The notes under the pieces were generated by a model. That model was not told the origin of the DNA. It made no database searches and saw only the letters and a program-made list of their open reading frames with translations. Positions 7,189 through 16,800 of a stretch of 64,000 nt of DNA are shown in pieces. Every line of letters begins with the position of its first letter. Position 1 is the first letter of the stretch. This DNA is from Lachnospiraceae bacterium (lineage in GTDB: Bacteria > Bacillota > Clostridia > Lachnospirales > Lachnospiraceae): NCBI GenBank assembly GCA_910576125.1, contig CAJTHM010000004.1, positions 186,001 through 250,000 on the forward strand, read 5' to 3'. The position numbers and the translations under genes are program-made.

Positions 7189-10100
7189 ATGAGAATCCCT
7201 AAATTTTTCAGAAAGGCTGCGGCTTTTGTCATGGCTGCGGTCACGGCGTTGTCCGTCATGCCCGCAACCACGGCGTTTGCGGCAGGCGACATCGGCACGA
7301 TTTCCTTTTCCATGACCTATGACAGCGGCGGGAACGCCATGCGCTACAATTCCAGTGCCAACATCGGCGGCTATACCGCAGGCGGCACGGGCAAGTACAA
7401 GTACCGCATGTCCGTGGACGGCGAGACGGCGTTCTGCATCCAGCCCGGCGTACCGCTGAAAACGGGAAACACCCTAAGACGGGCTTCCTCGGACGCATGG
7501 AACGCCCTCTCGGACAGCCAGAGGAAAGCGGTGGGGCTTGCCCTGCTCTACGGATACCAGGGCAACCGCCATAACCTCACGGGGAGCGATGACGAGAAAT
7601 GGCTCGCCACCCAGACCCTTGTGTGGGAGTTCGTCACGGGATGCCGTGAATCCAATGGCTCCTACCACCAGACGAGCAGCACCATCTACAGCCTGCACTT
7701 CGGCTCCAACTATGCCAATGACGGGGCGAGGGCTGCCTACGACCAGATTGTGTCCCTCATGGCGAACCACAACACCATCCCCAGTTTTATGTCGGGCGGT
7801 GAGAATGACATCACGAGGGAGCTTGCCTACAAGGACGGGAAATATTCCCTCACTCTCAACGACAGCAACGGCGTACTCTCCGATTTCAGCTTTGCAAGCT
7901 CCGATGCCAACGTGAGCGTCACAAGGTCTGGGAATACGCTGACCATCAGCTCCACGAAAGCCATCGGCGGCACGGTACGCATCACCGCCACCAAGGACGG
8001 CGTACCCACGGTAGACAGCGGGGCAAAGATGATTGCCTACGGCGACCCGAACTTGCAGGACTTGGTGACAGGCGTGGAGAACGTGGGCGGCGTGAGGGCG
8101 TATATCAACATCGAGACCCCAACCGGCACGATTGCCCTCAAAAAGACTTCCGAGGACGGCGTTGTTTCGGGCATCTCTTTCCACATCAAGGGTGACGGCT
8201 TCGACAAGACCGTAAAGACGGACGCAGAGGGAAACCTCACCGTGGAGGGCTTGTTCCCCGCCACTTACACCATCACCGAGCAGAGCATTGACCGCTACGA
8301 GCCGCAGCAGACCCAGACCGTGACCCTAATCGGCGGCAGGACGACCACCGTGAACTTCAACAACGTCTTGAAGCGTGGCAGTCTGGAGGTGGTAAAGACT
8401 TCCGAGGACGGCATCGTGGAGGGCATGAAGTTCCACCTTTTCGGCACATCCCTAAGCGGTCTCCCCGTGGATGAGTATGCCGTCACCAATGCGGACGGCG
8501 TAGCAAGGTTTGAGAACGTGCTTATCAGCGGCGACACCCCCTATGTACTGGAGGAAGTGGATACCGCCATCCGATACGTCGTGCCTGCGACCCAGACCGC
8601 CCCGATTGAATGGAAAAAGGTCACGAGCCGCAGCTTCGTGAACGTGCTGAAGAAGTTCAACGTCACCGTGACAAAGACGGACGTGGAGACGGGAACGCCG
8701 CAGGGGGACGCTTCCCTTGCAGGTGCGGTCTACGGCATCTATAAGGGCGAGGAACTGATTGACACCTACACTACCGATGAAAACGGGCAGTTCACCACCA
8801 AGTATTACGTCTGCGGCAATGACTGGAGCATCCGTGAGATTTCCCCGTCCGAGGGCTATCTTCTGGACGGCACAATCCACCATGTAGGCGCAGAAGCCGA
8901 GCTTTATACCGTGGAATACAATTCTGCCAGGAACGATGTGAACGAGCAGGTCATCAAGGGGAACATCGCCATCATCAAGCATACCGACAACGGCGAGACC
9001 CAGATTGAAACACCCGAAACGGGAGCAGTTTTTGAGGTCTACCTCAAATCCGCAGGCAGCTATGAAGCCGCAAAGGAGACCGAGCGTGACATCCTCACCT
9101 GCGATGAGAACGGCTTCGCCCAGACCAAGGACATGCCTTATGGCATCTACACGGTAAAGCAGACCTCTGGATGGGAGGGGCGTGAGCTGATGAAGCCCTT
9201 TGACGTGTTCATCAATAAGGACGGAAACACCTACCGCTACCTTATCAACAACGCCAACTTTGAGAGCTATATCAAGGTGGTGAAGAAAGATGCGGAGACG
9301 GGAAACACCATCCCCTACGCAGGCGTGGGCTTCCAGATTTACGACCCCAACGGCGGGCTTGTCACCATGACATTCACCTATCCCGAAGTGACAGCCATCG
9401 ACACCTTTTATACCACGGCGGACGGCGACCTCATCACGCCCCAGACTTTGGAATACGGCACGGGCTATTCCCTTGTGGAAGTGCAGGCTCCCTACGGCTA
9501 TGTCCTAAACTCCGAGCCAGTCTATTTTGACGTGGTGCAGGAGAACTCCGAGGAAGAAAGCGGCATCACCGTCATCGAGGTGGTACGCTCCAACACCGCA
9601 CAGAAAGGCACTATCACCGTAGGGAAGTCTGGCGAGGTATTCAGCACCGTCTCTGGCACTAAGGGGCTGTACCAGCCGATTTTCTCCGTGGCAGGTCTTG
9701 AGGGTGCGGTCTATGAGATTACCGCCGCCGAGGACATTTACACTTTGGACGGCACTCTCCGAGCGTCCAAGGGCGAAGTGGTTGACACCGTTACCACAGG
9801 TGCGGACGGCACGGCGAAGTCCAGGGAGCTTTACCTTGGGAAATATGAGGTAAAGGAAGTCACCGCTCCGTTTGGCTTCGTACTGAATGGCGAGACACAC
9901 GCCGTTGAGCTTGTCTACGCAGGGCAGGAAATCGCCGTCACGGAAACATCCACGGACTTCTACAATGAGCGTCAGCGTGTGGAGATTGACCTTGTAAAGA
10001 GCCTTGAGACAGATGAATCCTACGGCGTGGGGAAGAACGGTGAAATCCGAGATGTAAGCTTCGGTCTTTACACGGCAGAGGGGCTGACCGCCGCAGACGG

Positions 10101-11331
10101 CACGGAAATACCCGCCGACAGCCTGCTTGAGGTGCTTTCCCTTGACGGGAACGGTCACGGGAAGTCGGTCATCGACCTGCCCCTTGGCAGCTACTATGTG
10201 CAGGAAATCAGCACCAACGCCGCCTATCTTACAAGCGACACCAAGTACCCTGTTGTCTTTGCGTATGCAGGGCAGGATACGGCACTCGTCCACATCTCCG
10301 CAAACGAGGGCAACGCCATTGAGAATAAGCTCATTTACGGCTCTGTCAGCGGAAAGAAATCGGACGAGGACGGAAAGGCTCTGGGCGGTGCGTTAATCGG
10401 CATCTTCAAGACTGGAACAACTGAATTTACCAAGGAGACAGCCATTGCGACTACCGTATCCGCAGAGGACGGTAGTTTTTCTTTTGCCAAAGTACCCTAC
10501 GGCACATGGGTAATCCGTGAGATTGAAAGCCCCAAAGGATATGTACTCTCCGAGGAAGAAATCGCCGTCATAATCAGCGAAGTGGACGAGATTGTGGAAA
10601 TCTCCCTTGTGAACTACTTCATCCGTGGCAGCATCTCCCTCACAAAAGTGGATAAGGACTACCCCGACAACAAGCTCACGGGGGCGGTGTTCGAGGTCTA
10701 TTCGGATACCAACGGTGACGGCAAACTGGATAAGGACGATGCACTGCTTGGCACGATGACCGAGATGGAGGGAGGCGTCTACCAGATGACCGAACTCCGC
10801 TACGGCAAGTACCTTGTCCGTGAAAAGACCGCCCCGACTGGATATATCCTTGATGAAAATGTTTACCCCGTATCCATCGAGGAAAACGGCAAGACCTACA
10901 CCGTGGAGAATGAAGCAGGAAAAGGCTTCTTGAACGAAGCCCAGAAAGGGAACCTCAAAATCGTCAAGACATCCTCGGACGGCAGGGTGGAGGGCTTCTC
11001 TTTCCGCATCACGGGCGTGAACTACGACCAGACCTTTAAGACCGACAAGAACGGCGAAATCTCCATCGAGGGCTTGCGGATTGGCGAATACACCGTTTCC
11101 GAGGTGAGCGACAAGGCATCCGCAGGCTATATCCTGCCCGCCGACAAGCAGGCTGCCGTACAGACGGGGGCGACCACCATCGTCCAGATGCACAACGAGC
11201 TGCGGGACACCCCAAAAACGGGCGATGACTTCAACCCCGTCCTCTGGGTGAGCCTTGCGGCGGCATTCACCATCGGTGCAGGCGTTCTGGGATTCCTTGG
11301 GATTAAGGGGAAGAAGAAAAAAGAGGACTGA
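7189..11331 (+). CDS. Sortase-anchored thioester adhesin with Cna-B repeats
   Basis: A 1380-aa surface protein with an AGGAGG site. Residues 1-31 are a signal peptide (KAAAFVMAAVTAL...TTAFA). Residues ~35-210 form a thioester domain: the reactive Cys is in AFCIQPG (~82) and its Gln in ATQTLVWEF (~142), a pair that makes an internal thioester able to bond covalently to host ligands. About ten SpaA/Cna-B-type beta domains follow to ~1330, each opening with a KT/KK strand (VVKTSEDGIVEG, VVKKDAETG) and closing with a GxYxVxE-type strand. The C-terminus has the sorting signal TPKTG, a hydrophobic helix and a KGKKKKED tail. It is likely anchored by the class B sortase at 37534. Role: donor-recipient or host adhesion during transfer (inferred). 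Confidence 0.9.
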   Translation: MRIPKFFRKAAAFVMAAVTALSVMPATTAFAAGDIGTISFSMTYDSGGNAMRYNSSANIGGYTAGGTGKYKYRMSVDGETAFCIQPGVPLKTGNTLRRASSDAWNALSDSQRKAVGLALLYGYQGNRHNLTGSDDEKWLATQTLVWEFVTGCRESNGSYHQTSSTIYSLHFGSNYANDGARAAYDQIVSLMANHNTIPSFMSGGENDITRELAYKDGKYSLTLNDSNGVLSDFSFASSDANVSVTRSGNTLTISSTKAIGGTVRITATKDGVPTVDSGAKMIAYGDPNLQDLVTGVENVGGVRAYINIETPTGTIALKKTSEDGVVSGISFHIKGDGFDKTVKTDAEGNLTVEGLFPATYTITEQSIDRYEPQQTQTVTLIGGRTTTVNFNNVLKRGSLEVVKTSEDGIVEGMKFHLFGTSLSGLPVDEYAVTNADGVARFENVLISGDTPYVLEEVDTAIRYVVPATQTAPIEWKKVTSRSFVNVLKKFNVTVTKTDVETGTPQGDASLAGAVYGIYKGEELIDTYTTDENGQFTTKYYVCGNDWSIREISPSEGYLLDGTIHHVGAEAELYTVEYNSARNDVNEQVIKGNIAIIKHTDNGETQIETPETGAVFEVYLKSAGSYEAAKETERDILTCDENGFAQTKDMPYGIYTVKQTSGWEGRELMKPFDVFINKDGNTYRYLINNANFESYIKVVKKDAETGNTIPYAGVGFQIYDPNGGLVTMTFTYPEVTAIDTFYTTADGDLITPQTLEYGTGYSLVEVQAPYGYVLNSEPVYFDVVQENSEEESGITVIEVVRSNTAQKGTITVGKSGEVFSTVSGTKGLYQPIFSVAGLEGAVYEITAAEDIYTLDGTLRASKGEVVDTVTTGADGTAKSRELYLGKYEVKEVTAPFGFVLNGETHAVELVYAGQEIAVTETSTDFYNERQRVEIDLVKSLETDESYGVGKNGEIRDVSFGLYTAEGLTAADGTEIPADSLLEVLSLDGNGHGKSVIDLPLGSYYVQEISTNAAYLTSDTKYPVVFAYAGQDTALVHISANEGNAIENKLIYGSVSGKKSDEDGKALGGALIGIFKTGTTEFTKETAIATTVSAEDGSFSFAKVPYGTWVIREIESPKGYVLSEEEIAVIISEVDEIVEISLVNYFIRGSISLTKVDKDYPDNKLTGAVFEVYSDTNGDGKLDKDDALLGTMTEMEGGVYQMTELRYGKYLVREKTAPTGYILDENVYPVSIEENGKTYTVENEAGKGFLNEAQKGNLKIVKTSSDGRVEGFSFRITGVNYDQTFKTDKNGEISIEGLRIGEYTVSEVSDKASAGYILPADKQAAVQTGATTIVQMHNELRDTPKTGDDFNPVLWVSLAAAFTIGAGVLGFLGIKGKKKKED

Positions 11332-11388
11332 TGACCAAATCACGGGCAGCACGAAGCCCCTGCGGTCAGAAACCGGAAAGGAGGTCTT

Positions 11389-11487
11389 ATGAGAATGGAC
11401 GCAAAGACCATCATCGCCATCGTGCTTGTGGCATTCATCGGCGGCGGAGCCTTGTGGCTCAACATCCGCCACAGGAAAAATAAGTAA
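11389..11487 (+). CDS. Single-pass membrane microprotein (32 aa)
   Basis: A strong GAAAGGAGG site precedes ATG 11389. The product is MRMDAKTIIAIVLVAFIGGG, then ALWLNIRHRKNK: one transmembrane helix with a basic cytoplasmic tail. It directly follows the adhesin gene, so it may help adhesin export or anchoring, but no family is recognised. Confidence 0.6.
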   Translation: MRMDAKTIIAIVLVAFIGGGALWLNIRHRKNK

Positions 11488-11551
11488 TCCACGTTTACGG
11501 GGACGGGGGCGGCTGAAAATGCCGCCCCTTACCCTTATATGGAGGTACGCT

Positions 11552-11857
11552 ATGCACAATCTGAAAACCATTGAGGGCAAAGTCAGACGGATTCTGGAAA
11601 AAGACGAGGAAGCCAGAAACGATGATATGACCCTTTACCTTGCGGTCTGCAATTCCTGTCTGAAAGGCGCAGGGGCGATGCCCTTTGCAGAGGTCATGGC
11701 ACAGCATAAATATCTGGGCTTGCCGAGCTTTGAGAGCATCAGCAGGACAAGGCGCAGATTGCAGGAGAAGCACCCCGAACTGCTTGGGAGCCTGCGGATG
11801 CAGAAGCTCAGAGCCAGAGGGGAAAAGGCATACCGTAAGTATGCAAAAAGCGACTGA
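11552..11857 (+). CDS. Conserved hypothetical ICE protein
   Basis: A 101-aa basic protein starting at ATG 11552 behind a GGAGG site. It begins MHNLKTIEGKVRRILEKDEE and has AVCNSCLKGAGAMPFAEVM followed by GLPSFESISRTRRRLQEKHP. The central segment resembles short DNA- or nucleoprotein-associated proteins of phages and ICEs, with an ending rich in R and K, but there is no assignable function. It starts a tight cluster of small ORFs (11552-13820) with overlapping ends that leads into the giant helicase gene, implying one operon. Confidence 0.6.
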   Translation: MHNLKTIEGKVRRILEKDEEARNDDMTLYLAVCNSCLKGAGAMPFAEVMAQHKYLGLPSFESISRTRRRLQEKHPELLGSLRMQKLRARGEKAYRKYAKSD

Positions 11858-11871
11858 ACGGAGGTCTGATT

Positions 11872-12147
11872 ATGGAGAAAGAAAAACGCTCCAACCAAGG
11901 ATATGAAATCATCGAGAGCTGTACCATCGGGAGTACAGAGCTTGTCATCGGGCATAACCCCAAAGCCCCCAACCCCTATGTGTGCTGGTACTGCAAGGGC
12001 GGGGACAACTATTTCTGGGGGCATTACTGTAACGAGCTGTCGGCGGCACGGGAGAAGCTCAATGAGCGATACCAGTCCGAAAGCCGTATGCCCTACAACA
12101 ATCCCCCTGCCCCGAAACAGAGGAACGGCGATGACCGTGGGCGATAA
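11872..12147 (+). CDS. Conserved hypothetical protein, paralogue of the gene at 12297
   Basis: A 91-aa protein with GYEIIESCTIGSTELVIGHN, KAPNPYVCWYC and the segment NYFWGHYCNELSAAREKLNE. The first 75 residues match the N-terminal part of the 201-aa protein at 12297 (SYEVTQSIHIGRKEVVFGVD, FLVCHCTYDNP) in order and spacing, so a duplicated domain is likely. The function is unknown. A ribosome site CGGAGG precedes ATG 11872. Its 3' end overlaps the next gene by 17 nt. Confidence 0.6.
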   Translation: MEKEKRSNQGYEIIESCTIGSTELVIGHNPKAPNPYVCWYCKGGDNYFWGHYCNELSAAREKLNERYQSESRMPYNNPPAPKQRNGDDRGR

Positions 12148-12307
12148 AAAGGCTGCGGAAAGCAGCCCCCAAAAATACGACTGTACGACCTGCCCTTATC
12201 CCCGATATAAGGACAAATACACCATCTTCTGCGATGTCTGTATCCGAAAGATTTTAGACGAGCAGCGAGAAAAGAAACAGAGAAAGGAGAATCCCGATGG
12301 AGAATGA
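12131..12307 (+). CDS. Small Cys-rich protein, possible zinc ribbon
   Basis: A 58-aa protein beginning at ATG 12131 inside the end of the previous gene. It contains YDCTTCPYPRYKDKYTIFCD and VCIRKIL, giving two CxxC pairs (CTTC and CDVC) 16-18 residues apart, which is the spacing of a treble-clef or zinc-ribbon knuckle. The C-terminus is highly charged (DEQREKKQRKENPDGE). It overlaps both neighbours, which argues for translational coupling. A nucleic-acid or protein-binding adaptor role is inference only. Confidence 0.55.
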   Translation: MTVGDKKAAESSPQKYDCTTCPYPRYKDKYTIFCDVCIRKILDEQREKKQRKENPDGE

Positions 12308-12902
12308 GGAAAAAAGGATGATAAGCTCTTACGAGGTCACGCAGAGCATCCACATCGGCAGAAAGGAAGTGGTGTTCGGCGTGGATGAAAAAGCAGAATA
12401 TCCCTTTTTAGTCTGCCACTGCACCTACGACAACCCGCTGTCCGCAGAATGGGTGACGGATGCTGTCGGCTCGGATGACTATCTGGAAGCCATGCAGATT
12501 TTCACGGAACATATGCAGGAACAGATAGGGCTTGTGAGAGCCGAGCAGGAGCAGTTCAAGTTTGATTTGAAGCCGTTTACCATAGACGACTGCATCCCCG
12601 ACAACAAAAGCGGCAGCATCGTGGGAAAAGTTGTCGTCATCAATGCCGAGGTCAACCGCTACGAATACCGCCACTCCGCCTATCAGCTTGTGCTTGCGGA
12701 CGGCGGAAACGGTGCGACTGGCGGCAGGGGGCAGGCGGTGTTTGGGACTTGCCTTGCCACGGGCGAGCATCGCAGGTGGGAAAGGTACGATGTCCTTGGG
12801 GAAATCAAGCCCGACCACATGCCCCAATGGGCAAAGGAAGCCCTCGCCAGAACCAAGGCGCAGGAGAAAGAGAAAAAATCAAAGAGCAGGGAGGGACGCT
12901 GA
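12297..12902 (+). CDS. Conserved hypothetical ICE protein
   Basis: A 201-aa protein whose ATG (12297) overlaps the end of the Cys-rich gene; AGAAAGGAG is upstream. The N-terminal ~75 residues are paralogous to the product of 11872. The remainder contains FKFDLKPFTIDDCIPDNKSG, a GKVVVINAEVNRYEYRHSAY strand-rich segment and GTCLATGEHRRWERYDVLGE. It ends with a Lys/Glu helix. No catalytic motif is recognised. Its stop overlaps the next start in a TGATG arrangement. Confidence 0.6.
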   Translation: MENEEKRMISSYEVTQSIHIGRKEVVFGVDEKAEYPFLVCHCTYDNPLSAEWVTDAVGSDDYLEAMQIFTEHMQEQIGLVRAEQEQFKFDLKPFTIDDCIPDNKSGSIVGKVVVINAEVNRYEYRHSAYQLVLADGGNGATGGRGQAVFGTCLATGEHRRWERYDVLGEIKPDHMPQWAKEALARTKAQEKEKKSKSREGR

Positions 12903-13600
12903 TGGAGGTACGAGCTTTGACACAGCCTGAACAGAAATACACCTATTCCCAGAGTACGCAGATTGCAGGGCAGACGGGCTGCATCGGACACCTGCGTGGG
13001 GATTTTGACAGCTCTGGGAATGGCTTCTTTACCACATGGGACGACCACTGGGACAGGTGGAAAACGGACGAGTTCAAGGCGGAGCTTGACGAGGTTATCA
13101 ATACGCTCCGTGAGGGCAAGGGGCTTCTGCACAACCGCCGTGACATGGCGGCGTTTGCAAGGGCGAATCCCGATGCCGCCTTTATGGGAAACTACTGCAC
13201 CGAGTACGGCTTCCGTGTGGATACGGACAAACACGCTTTCCTGCTCCGCTGCAACCCCACAAAGGGAGACTACAACTTTTACTGCTACTGCTACGTCAAG
13301 GACTGGCTTGACGGTCACATCCAGAAAGCCCAGCAGGGCATCCGCTTCATCGACCCCCATTATAATGAAAGGTTCCGCATCCCAGACGGCGGCAGAATCA
13401 TCATCAGCTATGCGTGGGGAGAAAAGACGGAAAAGACCTGCCGCTTCATTGACGAGTACCACACCGAGGTGGGGAGCAGCCTTTACCACATCTGCGAATT
13501 TGCGGAGAAGATGAAGATGAACGGACACAGCTATGAGCCGAAGCCCGAAGAGCCGCCGTCTCCCAGGAAAGCACCGAAGCACAAAGACCATGAACGATAA
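12902..13600 (+). CDS. Conserved hypothetical ICE protein (Tyr/Cys-rich)
   Basis: A 232-aa protein starting at ATG 12902, coupled to the preceding stop. It begins MEVRALTQPEQKYTYSQSTQ, then TGCIGHLRGDFDSSGNGFFT, an aromatic GNYCTEYGFRVDTDKHAFLL segment and LRCNPTKGDYNFYCYCYVK. The C-terminal ~30 residues are proline- and lysine-rich. I recognise it as a recurring Tn1549-type accessory protein with unknown function. There are no signal peptide or membrane segments. The conserved position before the methylase/helicase gene suggests a role in DNA processing or anti-restriction after entry, which is inferred from location only. Confidence 0.6.
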   Translation: MEVRALTQPEQKYTYSQSTQIAGQTGCIGHLRGDFDSSGNGFFTTWDDHWDRWKTDEFKAELDEVINTLREGKGLLHNRRDMAAFARANPDAAFMGNYCTEYGFRVDTDKHAFLLRCNPTKGDYNFYCYCYVKDWLDGHIQKAQQGIRFIDPHYNERFRIPDGGRIIISYAWGEKTEKTCRFIDEYHTEVGSSLYHICEFAEKMKMNGHSYEPKPEEPPSPRKAPKHKDHER

Positions 13601-13613
13601 GGAGGAATTAAGA

Positions 13614-13820
13614 TTGGCAGTAAACCAGAAAGCAATCAAGGTCTTGAATAAGATTCTGGACGCAGGCTTTACCGAGGAAAAAGCCATCGCCGCCATGACG
13701 ATGGACGACATCCTCTCCATGCAGGGCATCACGGTGGCGGATATTACGCTCATCAACGACCTGCAAAAGAGCATCAGGGCGAACAAGGTCATCTCCTTTT
13801 TGGGCGGTGGCATGGAATAA
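13614..13820 (+). CDS. Small hypothetical helical protein
   Basis: A 68-aa protein. TTG 13614 is favoured because AAGGAGGA (13599-13605) is ideally spaced from it; ATG 13590, overlapping the previous stop, is the alternative and would add eight residues. The product has KAIKVLNKILDAGFTEEKAI, AAMTMDDILSMQGITVADIT and LINDLQKSIRANK, a helical arrangement resembling a small winged or UBA-like fold. The function is unknown. It lies 45 nt before the helicase start. Confidence 0.5.
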   Translation: MAVNQKAIKVLNKILDAGFTEEKAIAAMTMDDILSMQGITVADITLINDLQKSIRANKVISFLGGGME

Positions 13821-13864
13821 GGGACAAAAGGAAACAGAAAATTTCACCATAAGGAGGTGTGAGA

Positions 13865-16800
13865 ATGGCTGCAAAGTACCAGCTCATCACGGAGCTGTAT
13901 CAGCGGACGGGCGTTACCGTCACGAGGAACCCGCAGGCGTGGCAGGGCTTCCTGTCCTCTGCCTGCCGCAATTACAAGTGCCGCTTTGACGAGCAGCTCC
14001 TCATTTACGCCCAACGCCCCGATGCTGTTGCCGTTACCACCATAGAGGTCTGGAACAGGCTCTTTAAGCGGTGGGTGAACAAGGACAGCAAAGGCATCGC
14101 CGTATTCGACACCAAGGGGCGCAGGAACACCCTCAAATACTACTTCGACGTGTCGGACACCCATGAGGGCTACTACGGGAGCAGAGCCGTCCCCATATGG
14201 CAGATGGACGGGCGGTACGAGCAGGCAGTCATGGAACGGCTCTCCGACAGGTTTGGCGAAGTGGAAAGAGACGGGCTTGCCGGGGTGCTGATGGAGACGG
14301 CAAAGAACGCCGTGGAGGACAATCTACAGGACTACACGGCACAGCTAAAGGATTACGTCGAGGGGAGCTTTCTGGAGGGGCTTGACGATTATAATATAGA
14401 AGTGATGTACCGTGAGCTTGCCGCTAACAGCGTAGCCTATATGCTGATGACCCGCTGCGGCATAGATGCGGCAGAGTATTTTGACCGTGAGGACTTCGGG
14501 GCAATCGTCAACTTCAACACGCCCCAGACCCTTAACGCCATCGGCATCGCCACCAGCGACATTGCGGAGATGGCTCTGCGTGAAATCTCCCAGACGATAA
14601 GAAATGTGCAAACGGCGGAGAGAGACCAGAAACGCACCTTTGCACAGCAGTACCAGATTCGCTATGATAGTGGCAGGAAACAACCCGAAAGGAGCGAGAA
14701 CAATGAGCGAAATCACTTACACGAAGCAGGACGATTACCTTATACCCGACCTCACATTACCGACAGAGCCAGAGCTTCCGCTTGGCAGGTACGCTTTGAT
14801 GCACAGGGACTATCTGGAGAAGCACAAGAGGGTGACGTTCCTCAACCTGCTGACATCGGGCAGGCTGAACGCACACCTGCACCAGACCGAGCAGGCGGCA
14901 CTTTCCAGACTGGAGCTGCTGACAAAGCAGCTCTCCAAGGAGCAGGGCGTGACGGAGGAACTGAAAGAGAAAGCACCGATGCAGTGGGTGCAGGCGATGA
15001 ACGCCATCCACAGCCAAGCCGAGGAAATGATTCTGGACGAGCTGATTTACCAGTAGAATCCGAACCTGCCGGGGGCGGACAGCGCAGCGTTGCCACCGAG
15101 GAAAAAGTGAGGGCGAATCTCCCTACCGTGGACGAACAGATTGAGATGATGGTTGAAGCAGAGGATATGCGGAATGAATCCGCAGGCAAGTCCTCTGCTT
15201 CTCCGTCTTTAGGGGGCGATTATTCGCAGGAGGACATTGACAGCATCCTCACCAAAGGCAGCGGCTTCCAAGACAGCAAGTACCGCATCTACCGCCAGTT
15301 CCAGAAGCAGGAGGACAGCAAGAGCAACATCGACTTCTTGAAACGGGAGTACGGCATAGGAAGCGGCAGCTATCATTTTTCAGACGGGAGAAGCGGTCAC
15401 TTTGAGTTTGGCAGCAAGGGCTTCTCCATAGACCGTGAGACGGTTTTAACTTGGTCTAAGGCAGAAAAACGCCTGCGGGAGCTGATAAAGAACAACCGCT
15501 ATTTCAGCCCGAAAGAGAAAGACCGCTACGCCGATTATCTGGAGGGCATCTCTGCCCCGCAGTACGAAATCGACAGCCAGAGGAAAGCGGCAAGGCAGCG
15601 TTTCATAGACGCCCACCGTGACCTGCCCCCTGCCGACAAACGGGACACGCTCTCCCTGCGGCTCTCCGACTTCATCCGTGACTTGGACGGCTACGAAAAA
15701 AATCTGCTTGAAAACGTGGGGCGTACCGACTTTGGCGGCATGACAACCGAGCAGATGGAGCAGGCTCTCTCCGACCCTGCCGCCGTGCAGCAGCTCATAG
15801 ACTTTCTGGCTCTGGTGCAGGGAAAGACCTCAAGCGTCTACAGCCGCAGCAATGCGTGGCGTTTCACGCAGGAGCTTACGGAGCTTTACCCTCTCTGTTA
15901 CCTCTACCATGAGGGCGATGTGGTGTATATCGGTGCGGACAAATACGAGATTTCCGACTTAGGCGAGGATGCCGTATCCCTGCGGAATCCAGAGTTCCCT
16001 TTGTTTGGCACGGAAATGAGCCGTGCCGAATTTGAGGAAAAGCTCCGTGAGAACCCCATGAACGACCATCTGAAAACGGTCATCACCGAGAAGCAGGAAA
16101 CACGGTCTCCCGCCGAGGGAAAGGAAAACACCGAGAAAAAGGAAACGGAAGCACCCACCGAGGAAAAGCCCGACAGCATCACGTTCTCCATCAGCTTCTC
16201 CGAGCATCCCGCCTTTTATGATAAACAGCTCAATGACCGCTATACCGATTTGAGCTTTGCCCTTGGGAACAAGCTCCTTGGCGTTCTGGACGAAAAGCAG
16301 CACCGTGAAAGGCTGGATAAGAGCAAGGGCGTAGGATGGTACAAAAAGACCGATTTTGAAATTACCGCTGTTGTCGGCGGCGAGGAATTTAATTACGAGG
16401 GACGCTTTGACATCGGGGACGGCGAGGGCGACTTGATTGCCCACATCAGGAACTTTTACGACTACTATCTCTCCCCCGAATGCCCCTTTATCCCAGAATG
16501 GAAACGGCAGGGTGAGGACTACTACCAAGAAAAGATAGAAAACCTGCGCTTCGGGCATGACACGCTGCTCCCATTTCTTATGCAGAATACGGAGCTGACC
16601 CCAGAGGACGAAAAGCTCCTAACGGAGATAATGGCTACCGAAGCCGACTGGAATAGGAAAGCGGAGAACAAGGCACAGCCCGAAGAAACAAAAGCCGCTG
16701 AAGAAAACCCCGTTGAAGAAACTCCTGCTGAACCAACCCCTGCCGAAGTAGACTCCGCTGTCGATGAGATGCTTGCCTTTGCGGAGAGGATTGCGGCACA

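Noticed and set aside
8452..11580. Long minus-strand frames (176-395 aa) opposite the adhesin gene
   Set aside because: They are shadows created by the GC-rich, repetitive codon pattern of the adhesin; no start signals, and the plus-strand product has clear domains.
12683..13813. 376-aa minus-strand frame opposite the small ICE genes
   Set aside because: It crosses five convincing plus-strand genes with their own ribosome sites and shows no known motif.
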